From positions 1 through 12,282 of the forward strand of contig JAFZQL010000196.1 of NCBI GenBank assembly GCA_017620435.1: a DNA stretch of 12,282 nucleotides, given 5' to 3'. Positions within the stretch are counted from its first letter, which is position 1. Every line of letters starts with the position of its first letter. Below are positions 8,165-12,282 of the stretch, piece after piece. The notes under the pieces were generated by a model. The model was not told the DNA's origin and made no database searches. It was given only the letters and a program-made list of their open reading frames with translations. This DNA comes from Erysipelotrichaceae bacterium (GTDB lineage Bacteria > Bacillota_I > Bacilli_A > Erysipelotrichales > Erysipelotrichaceae). Both the position numbers and the translations under genes were made by a program.

Positions 8165-8625
8165 CTGAATACTGTCTCCTTTAAAGCGCAGATCTTGTCC
8201 GCAATACAGACCAGGATTGCTTCCCTGTGTCTCGGTACACTTCTCAAAGTCAGAGGCCACATGTGGCAGCGGATCACCTCCTGCTGGATCTCGTTGACCC
8301 CGAAGATCTTTACCGCATTCTCGCAGGCTTTCCCGGGATGGGTATAGCCGTGCATCTGAAAGATGTTTATACTTAGTCTGGCGTCATGCCAGTCATAGAG
8401 ATAGAAATCATGCAGAAGAGCTCCCACAAGGAGATCTTTTTTATTACTGCCGACATGAAAACGCTGATCCAGCAGGTAGGCCGTACCAGCAACATTCAGA
8501 CTGTGTTCCAGCACGCTGATTTTGCCATGTGCACAGTAATCCTTCATCTTGCGTACATCCGGATGATCCAGATATTCTTTCAGAATACGGTTGAATTCTT
8601 CCTGCTGTTTCTGATTCAGTCCCAT
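8158..8625 (-). CDS. HD-domain metal-dependent phosphohydrolase
   Basis: A 155-residue soluble protein that is essentially a single HD domain. The metal-ligand pattern is clear: H41 in VLEHSLNVA, the H72-D73 doublet in LLHDFYLYDWH, further His at 96 (THPG) and 121 (RCHMWPL), and D143 in IADKICAL. Such enzymes hydrolyse phosphomonoesters or nucleotides; the substrate cannot be read from the sequence. It is the first gene of the five-gene - strand operon ending with lgt-ppaX. The ATG at 8625 has no Shine-Dalgarno sequence. Instead, TATAAT ends 7 bases before it, so transcription is predicted to begin at or next to the ATG. The next Met (residue 27) would cut off part of the N-terminal helix and has no better ribosome site. 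Confidence 0.88.
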   Translation of the reverse strand: MGLNQKQQEEFNRILKEYLDHPDVRKMKDYCAHGKISVLEHSLNVAGTAYLLDQRFHVGSNKKDLLVGALLHDFYLYDWHDARLSINIFQMHGYTHPGKACENAVKIFGVNEIQQEVIRCHMWPLTLRSVPRHREAILVCIADKICALKETVFRW

Positions 8626-8631
8626 GTTTTC

Positions 8632-8640
8632 ATTATACCA
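8632..8640 (-). promoter_or_regulatory. extended -10 promoter of the HD-cmpB-uvrA-hprK-lgt operon (predicted leaderless)
   Basis: On the - strand the sequence reads TGGTATAATGAAAACATG. It is a perfect TATAAT with the extended -10 TG dinucleotide, then six bases, then the HD start codon. A start site seven bases after the box falls on the A of ATG. No good -35 hexamer is visible at 16-18 bases. Only this promoter is seen for the five overlapping genes. Confidence 0.75.
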
Positions 8641-8662
8641 ATTATAATCATATTCTTAGAGG

Positions 8663-8668
8663 TATAAT
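8663..8668 (+). promoter_or_regulatory. -10 box of the TraB-like gene (predicted leaderless)
   Basis: Perfect TATAAT followed by AGAGTC and then the ATG at 8675, so the expected start site coincides with the start codon. AGAGG at 8658-8662 lies 12 bases from the ATG, too far for normal initiation, and would be upstream of the transcript. No clear -35 element is visible. Confidence 0.7.
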
Positions 8669-8674
8669 AGAGTC

Positions 8675-9838
8675 ATGTATGAAAATGTCGTAAAACTGGA
8701 TTATAAAGACAAAGAAATCTATCTGGTTAAAACCGCACATGTATCCAGAAATTCCGTCGAAGATGTCAAGGAGTGTATTGAAACGGTACAGCCTGATTCC
8801 ATCTGTATCGAACTGGACTCCCAGCGCTATGAAAAACTGAAGCATCCTGACGACTGGCGCAACAGCGATATCGTTAAGGTTGTTAAAGAGAAGCAGGTCG
8901 GTTTTCTGCTGGTCAACGTCATTCTTTCTTCTTTCCAGAAAAGGATCGCCAAGTCCATGGATTCTTCTTCCGGAGCTGAAATGATGGAAGGCATCAGGCA
9001 GGCTGAAGAAAGAAACATTCCGCTGGTCATGGCCGACAGACCGGTCAAGACCACCTTCTCAAGGATCTGGTATCAGTTGTCCGCAGTGGAAAAAGTCAAG
9101 GTCATCTCCGGTATCATTACTGCCATTTTTGAGGATGAAGACATTTCCGAAGAAGATATCGCAAGACTGAAAGAAGCAGATGCCCTGGAAGCGGCGCTTC
9201 TGGAAATCGGTCAGCAGTTCCCTACCGTAAAAAGAGTGCTGGTAGATGAACGGGATCAGTATTTGTGCGATAAGATCCGAAATGCTCCAGGCAACAGAAC
9301 GGTAGCCATTATCGGCGCTGCCCATGCCGGAGGCATAGAAAGAAACCTGTATAACGATATTGATACGGACCGGCTGGATATCGTGGAAAAGAAGAAAGGG
9401 TTCGGCTCTTTCCTGAAATACGCTATTCCTGTACTGATTGCAGGGATCATTCTCTATACGATCATCATCAACCGGGACATCGGTCTGCGGCAGTTGAGAT
9501 CGTGGATCCTCTGGAACGGCGGCTTATCAGCTTTAGGCGTAATATGTGCCTTAGGTCATCCTCTTTCGATCCTGACAGCCTTTCTTATGGCTCCCTTGAC
9601 ATCGTTGAATCCTCTGCTTGCCTCAGGCTGGTTTGCGGGTATCGTAGAAGCCAGTATCAGGAAGCCAAAGGTAAAAGACTTTGAAGACCTTTCACAGGAT
9701 ACGGCCGATATTAAAGGCTTCTGGAAGAACCGGGTCACAAGGACCCTGCTGGTCGTTGTATTTGCCAATCTGTTCTCATCGATCGGAACGCTGATTTCCG
9801 GCATCGATGTGATAAGAAGATTTATTGAAAGCCTGTAA
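8675..9838 (+). CDS. TraB/PrgY/GumN-family membrane protein
   Basis: A 387-residue protein of the TraB/PrgY (TIKI-like) superfamily. Enterococcal PrgY limits pheromone activity, and TIKI members are metalloproteases. Residues 1-240 form the soluble domain: YLVKTAHVS (H22), CIELDSQRY (E46, R51), LVDERDQYL (E192, R193) and IIGAAHAGGI (G214, H217). The family's first GxxH motif is altered to K19-T-A-H22, while the second is intact. Residues about 246-385 hold four hydrophobic segments (near 247-266, 276-296, 300-325, 357-378) with conserved-looking GHPLSILTAFLMAP and LNPLLASGW in between. It is a single gene divergent from the HD operon and ends at its own terminator. The start is fixed by alignment of the N-terminal strand with relatives. 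Physiological role is unknown; no conjugation genes or pheromone are nearby. Confidence 0.9.
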   Translation: MYENVVKLDYKDKEIYLVKTAHVSRNSVEDVKECIETVQPDSICIELDSQRYEKLKHPDDWRNSDIVKVVKEKQVGFLLVNVILSSFQKRIAKSMDSSSGAEMMEGIRQAEERNIPLVMADRPVKTTFSRIWYQLSAVEKVKVISGIITAIFEDEDISEEDIARLKEADALEAALLEIGQQFPTVKRVLVDERDQYLCDKIRNAPGNRTVAIIGAAHAGGIERNLYNDIDTDRLDIVEKKKGFGSFLKYAIPVLIAGIILYTIIINRDIGLRQLRSWILWNGGLSALGVICALGHPLSILTAFLMAPLTSLNPLLASGWFAGIVEASIRKPKVKDFEDLSQDTADIKGFWKNRVTRTLLVVVFANLFSSIGTLISGIDVIRRFIESL

Positions 9839-9852
9839 ACAACCAAAAAGAA

Positions 9853-9878
9853 AAAAGAGAGGCAATCGCCTCTCTTTT
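9853..9878. terminator. bidirectional intrinsic terminator between the TraB-like gene and the zinc-ribbon operon
   Basis: Perfect 11-bp stem AAAAGAGAGGC / GCCTCTCTTTT with an AATC loop, 14 bases after the TraB-like stop and 1 base from the stop of the convergent gene. A-rich left and T-rich right flanks give T-tails on both strands. Confidence 0.92.
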
Positions 9879-9879
9879 A

Positions 9880-10275
9880 TTATTCTTTCATTTCCAGTTC
9901 CAGTCTTTCGATCACGCTCAGGATCTTGTTCCAGGTGATAGAAGCCTTTTCCTTTTCCATCTGTTTGAGATAGATGTCGTTGTCCTCATAGATCCTGGCT
10001 TTGACATAGGCGCTGTAATAGCGTCCGAAAGCCTCGTATTCCGAAACGTCGACTTCTACTTCTTCGTCCGTAAAACCGTTTTTAAGCGTGTATTTGTAGA
10101 GTTCCTGGTATCTTCCGTCGTTAAAACAGTCATCCAGAGCAGAAAGTCCGTAGGCTCTGTTGGCATAGCTCATATCTCTTCTGATCTCGATGAAAAGGCT
10201 CAATGCATTTACAAAGAGAACAAGCAGGAAAAGCAGGATCAGGAATCTGGCGACCGGTGTCCATCTACTCTTCAT
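9880..10275 (-). CDS. small membrane-anchored protein, shortened relative of the two upstream zinc-ribbon proteins
   Basis: A 131-residue protein of no recognised family. Residues 9-28 form one strongly hydrophobic membrane segment after a basic N-terminus (MKSRWTPVAR), so the rest is probably outside the cytoplasm. Residues 47-66 (LDDCFNDGRYQELYKYTLKN) line up with the motif in both upstream genes, and residues 78-90 (SEYEAFGRYYSAY) match a second shared Tyr-rich helix. Unlike its neighbours it has no zinc ribbon, and its membrane segment is at the very start. It is the last gene of the operon, overlapping the previous one by 11 bases. GGGAGG lies seven bases before its ATG, a strong ribosome site. 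Confidence 0.82.
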   Translation of the reverse strand: MKSRWTPVARFLILLFLLVLFVNALSLFIEIRRDMSYANRAYGLSALDDCFNDGRYQELYKYTLKNGFTDEEVEVDVSEYEAFGRYYSAYVKARIYEDNDIYLKQMEKEKASITWNKILSVIERLELEMKE

Positions 10276-10984
10276 CGTTCAGCCTCCCGCTGACCAGGAT
10301 CAGCACCTGTGAACTGCTTAGATCCTTGATTGCAGCGATATCTTCTTCGCTCAGTTTCAGATAACTCTTCAGATAAAGTTCAAATTCTTCGTTGACCGCT
10401 TCAAGATGCTTCCTTGTAAAGGCGGACAGATCCCGTTTCATGGTATGGGTATAATCGTCCTCGTAGTCGGCAATAGACTGGCAGGTCCTTACCAGCTGAT
10501 CGGTATAGCTGTCTTTCTCATAGAGATAGTCTCCGAAACTCTCTACGACATGGTCATAGTCGTAAATCGCATAATAGATTGGATAATACTCCTCGAAATC
10601 TCTGTATCTGGTCTCGTAACGGTCATAGTAGACCATGAATTTGGTATATTCCCTGTTGTCAAGGTATTCATTCATGTTTGCCTTGATCTCATCCAGTTCG
10701 AGCGTCTGGGCATTGAGGCTTTCGGCAATCTCATAAGAAGCGCCGTGCAGGACGAAAAGAACGATGTTGGCCAGAAGCAGCATCACCAGTATAACCAACA
10801 GCTTGTAGCCCTTCTTTGTCTTTCCGACTTCCTGGAAGACTTCTTTCTTCGTCTTTTTGTAATCCTTGTCCAGCTGCGCCAGCTTGCGGAGATGTTCCTG
10901 GGCTTCCGGATTCGGCGTTCCGCAGTGCGGACAGACCGCATCTTCCAGCGTCAGCGGTGCGCCACAGTTTTTACAGCTAACCAT
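10265..10984 (-). CDS. zinc-ribbon membrane protein, middle gene of paralogue operon
   Basis: A 239-residue protein. Residues 4-21 form a zinc ribbon with paired CxxC knuckles (C4, C7, C18, C21) of the kind seen in many Firmicute membrane proteins. A Lys-rich helix (30-60) leads to one membrane segment at about 62-80. The remaining 160 residues are acidic, Tyr-rich and helical, presumably extracytoplasmic. The stretch MNEYLDNREYTKFMVYYDRY at 104-123 and FEEYYPIYYAIYDYD at 130-144 match corresponding stretches in the genes on both sides, so the three are paralogues. GAGGTGA lies just before the ATG, and the gene overlaps its upstream neighbour by 8 bases. I do not recognise a function; a cytoplasmic zinc ribbon joined to an outside domain suggests sensing or scaffolding, which is inference. 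Confidence 0.85.
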   Translation of the reverse strand: MVSCKNCGAPLTLEDAVCPHCGTPNPEAQEHLRKLAQLDKDYKKTKKEVFQEVGKTKKGYKLLVILVMLLLANIVLFVLHGASYEIAESLNAQTLELDEIKANMNEYLDNREYTKFMVYYDRYETRYRDFEEYYPIYYAIYDYDHVVESFGDYLYEKDSYTDQLVRTCQSIADYEDDYTHTMKRDLSAFTRKHLEAVNEEFELYLKSYLKLSEEDIAAIKDLSSSQVLILVSGRLNDEE

Positions 10985-11699
10985 TCTTCACCTCTTCCAG
11001 CGCTTTCTGGACATCCGTATAGGACAGATATCCGTAAGAATCCCTGCATTTCTGATAGATTTCGGCCAGTTTTTCTTCCGCATAGCCGTCGTTCTCCACC
11101 TTTTCAATCAGATTCTTTCTATTCTCTTCGTACTCTTCTTTTTCCGAATCCGACATCCCGTATCTGTAGATGAAATATTCAGGGTAATACAGGAAATACA
11201 TGACATCGGTCATATCGTAATCAGTCAATGCATCTTTTTTCATCAGTTTATCGTACTGATACAGCAGTTCAAAAGAAGCATAGTGCTCCCAGTTGGATAC
11301 GATCGAACTGTTTTCATAATAGAGTTTGCGGATCGTCTCGAAATCATGATTCTCATAGGCTTCGTTCAGTTTCTGAATGTTTTCGTTCTCCCAATTGATG
11401 TCTTCCAGACGTTCCTTGTCATAGCGGCTGTCATTGTAGTAGTTGACGTTGGTCATTCTCGCACAAACAAACGCCAATGCGATGCACAGCGCGATCATTA
11501 CGATGGATCTCAGGATCGATGTCAGGATCATTCTGGATACGGATTCATAGGCTTCCGTTTTCATACCCAAAAGCCTGTCTATGACAGCTGAAATTTTCAA
11601 TCTGAAATCCCGGTAGGCACCTTTCTTGTTCATGGTGCCACAGTAAGGACATTTTACCTGTGTGTCGGGGAATTCTCCTCCGCAGTTCTTACAGATCAT
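10977..11699 (-). CDS. zinc-ribbon membrane protein, first gene of paralogue operon
   Basis: A 240-residue protein from the ATG at 11699. The zinc ribbon has C3, C6, C17 and C20. A basic, helical linker precedes one membrane segment at about 58-80. The outer part is acidic and Tyr-rich, with LNEAYENHDFETIRKLYYEN near 111-130 and WEHYASFELLYQYD near 137-150, both shared with the downstream paralogues. Upstream in-frame ATGs at 11711 and 11702 exist, but the first lies inside the predicted -10 box (TATGAT, 11712-11707) and could not be translated from that transcript. The 11699 ATG gives the compact start MICKNCGG and would be nearly leaderless. No Shine-Dalgarno sequence precedes any of the three. 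Function unknown. Confidence 0.83.
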   Translation of the reverse strand: MICKNCGGEFPDTQVKCPYCGTMNKKGAYRDFRLKISAVIDRLLGMKTEAYESVSRMILTSILRSIVMIALCIALAFVCARMTNVNYYNDSRYDKERLEDINWENENIQKLNEAYENHDFETIRKLYYENSSIVSNWEHYASFELLYQYDKLMKKDALTDYDMTDVMYFLYYPEYFIYRYGMSDSEKEEYEENRKNLIEKVENDGYAEEKLAEIYQKCRDSYGYLSYTDVQKALEEVKNG

Positions 11700-11706
11700 C
11701 ATTCTT

Positions 11707-11735
11707 ATCATAACACAAACGGATTACCGTATAAA
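11707..11735 (-). promoter_or_regulatory. promoter of the zinc-ribbon operon (predicted near-leaderless)
   Basis: On the - strand: -35-like TTTATA (11735-11730, 4 of 6 consensus), 17-base spacer, then TG-extended TATGAT (11712-11707, 5 of 6). The expected start site is around 11700, at or beside the ATGs at 11702 and 11699. Confidence 0.65.
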
Positions 11736-11774
11736 TCGTAAAACAGTATAAGAAAATAAATCCATAAAAAACCA

Positions 11775-11799
11775 AAGGGTCGTCTACCGGACGACCCTT
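11775..11799 (-). terminator. intrinsic terminator of the right-edge gene
   Basis: Perfect 10-bp stem AAGGGTCGTC / GACGACCCTT with a five-base loop. Read on the - strand it is followed by TTGGTTTTTTA, a T-rich tail. It lies about 25 bases after the stop of the right-edge gene and before the promoter of the zinc-ribbon operon, insulating the two. Confidence 0.88.
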
Positions 11800-11824
11800 C
11801 ATTATTTGTTTGCAACGTAACCGT

Positions 11825-12282
11825 TTATTCGGAAATCCTGACAAACGACTCTCCTGCCATGGACATGCACAGATCCGTCTTCAGGATCAGCGTATTGGCA
11901 TCCTTGATTTCAAATTCAATCAGTTTGGTACCTGCTCCGGCAAAACCTTCCATCGTTGTCGCGTCGTCAACGTGGCACAGATAGGCCTTGTCCGTCTTTT
12001 CGTACCAGCCGATGAAATGGCCGAATCCGGCATACACATTTTCGGTGAAGTCGAACATTCCCGCGGAATCGAATTTTACGGAAGGAAGATACTCGTCATT
12101 CATATCGTCGATCTTTTCGTGTCTCCATGTACTGTTTTCCAAAGTCGGAGCGCCTTCCGGTCCAGGAACAGCCGGATCGGTTCCCGGCATACAGAAACGG
12201 TCTCCTTCTCCGGCAACGCCCAAAAGATGCAAAAGAAGGTCTACAGCATCCTGACAAAGGCGCAGATGGATTCCTTTGTGGA
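11825..12282 (-). CDS. partial protein of unknown function with beta-rich C-terminal domain (5' end outside window)
   Basis: The frame is open from its stop to the right edge (about 152 codons), so the start may lie outside; a TTG at 12232 is possible but has no good ribosome site. The first ~35 residues include a short hydrophobic stretch (DLLLHLLGVAG). They are followed by a Pro/Gly-rich linker with PGTDPAVPGPEGAP, and then about 100 residues of alternating polar and hydrophobic strands: STWRHEKIDD, SVKFDSAGMFDF, HFIGWYEK, LIEFEIKDANTLILKTD and ending SFVRISE. This pattern looks like a small extracytoplasmic beta-barrel or lipoprotein-type domain, similar in style to C-terminal domains seen after M56 peptidase or lipoprotein modules, but I cannot name a family. 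There is no lipobox in view. The upstream part is less convincing than the C-terminal part, so a frameshift cannot be excluded. A clear terminator follows. Confidence 0.6.
   Translation of the reverse strand, partial: HKGIHLRLCQDAVDLLLHLLGVAGEGDRFCMPGTDPAVPGPEGAPTLENSTWRHEKIDDMNDEYLPSVKFDSAGMFDFTENVYAGFGHFIGWYEKTDKAYLCHVDDATTMEGFAGAGTKLIEFEIKDANTLILKTDLCMSMAGESFVRISE

Larger units (their letters stand above)
8632..8668. repeat. inverted repeat carrying two divergent -10 boxes
   Basis: Perfect 8-bp inverted repeat ATTATACC (8632-8639) and GGTATAAT (8661-8668), centred on 8650. That is also the midpoint of the two start codons at 8625 and 8675. Each arm contains the -10 box of one gene, so the two promoters are mirror images in a 49-base gap. 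Confidence 0.8.

Noticed and set aside
8165..8260. 32-residue N-terminal extension of the CmpB-like protein
   Set aside because: It would overlap the HD gene by about 100 bases, has no matching SD, and its residues are not hydrophobic like the family's N-terminus.
7277..8347. 356-residue open frame on the + strand
   Set aside because: Antisense to the end of the HD gene, the CmpB-like gene and the uvrA start, all with clear motifs. Its translation is Gln/His/Arg-rich and not protein-like.
10406..11591. Two long + strand frames (10406-11173 and 10866-11591)
   Set aside because: Both are antisense to the zinc-ribbon genes, which have Cys motifs, membrane segments, overlaps and ribosome sites. 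The + strand translations show none of these.
12227..12282. Short + strand frame open to the right edge, beginning MQKKVYSILTKAQMDSFV
   Set aside because: It reads plausibly but has only 18 codons and no Shine-Dalgarno sequence or -10 box before it, and it overlaps the opposite-strand gene. Sequence beyond the edge would be needed to judge it.

Overview
The window looks like chromosomal DNA from a low-to-mid GC Firmicute, most likely a relative of the Erysipelotrichia. I infer this from gene content: HPr kinase/phosphorylase next to lgt, overlapping Shine-Dalgarno-driven genes, and an Lgt fused to a PpaX-like phosphatase. The lineage assignment is a guess. I see no insertion sequence, phage gene, CRISPR array, tRNA or rRNA. 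The window is almost fully coding, and the longest gene-free stretch is about 125 bases.

Left region (1-2134): the end of tdh, followed after 3 bases by kbl, both on the + strand. Together they convert L-threonine to glycine and acetyl-CoA. A symmetric hairpin separates them from the convergent operon to the right.

Central region (8625 down to 2134, - strand): five genes in which every stop overlaps the next start. They encode an HD-domain protein, a CmpB-like membrane protein, UvrA, HPr kinase/phosphorylase (HprK), and an Lgt-HAD fusion. The last two recall the B. subtilis hprK-lgt-ppaX cluster. There PpaX removes the pyrophosphate made when HprK dephosphorylates HPr. Here the PpaX-like phosphatase appears to be welded to the cytoplasmic end of the lipoprotein-modifying membrane enzyme Lgt.

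The HD gene is divergent from a TraB/PrgY-like membrane protein gene (8675-9838, +). The two start codons sit symmetrically about position 8650. Each is preceded, exactly 6 bases upstream, by a perfect TATAAT box, and there is no convincing Shine-Dalgarno sequence at normal spacing. Both transcripts are therefore predicted to be leaderless.

Right region (11699 down to 9880, - strand): a compact, overlapping three-gene operon of small membrane-anchored proteins. The first two have an N-terminal zinc ribbon, and the third is a shortened relative without it. They share a Tyr-rich helical motif after the membrane segment and I recognise no known system. Its first gene also appears leaderless. A partial - strand gene of unknown function with a beta-rich C-terminal domain runs off the right edge and has its own terminator.

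The most notable points are the first-gene-leaderless, internal-gene-SD pattern, the Lgt-PpaX fusion with substitutions at key positions in Lgt and HprK, and the zinc-ribbon paralogue operon.
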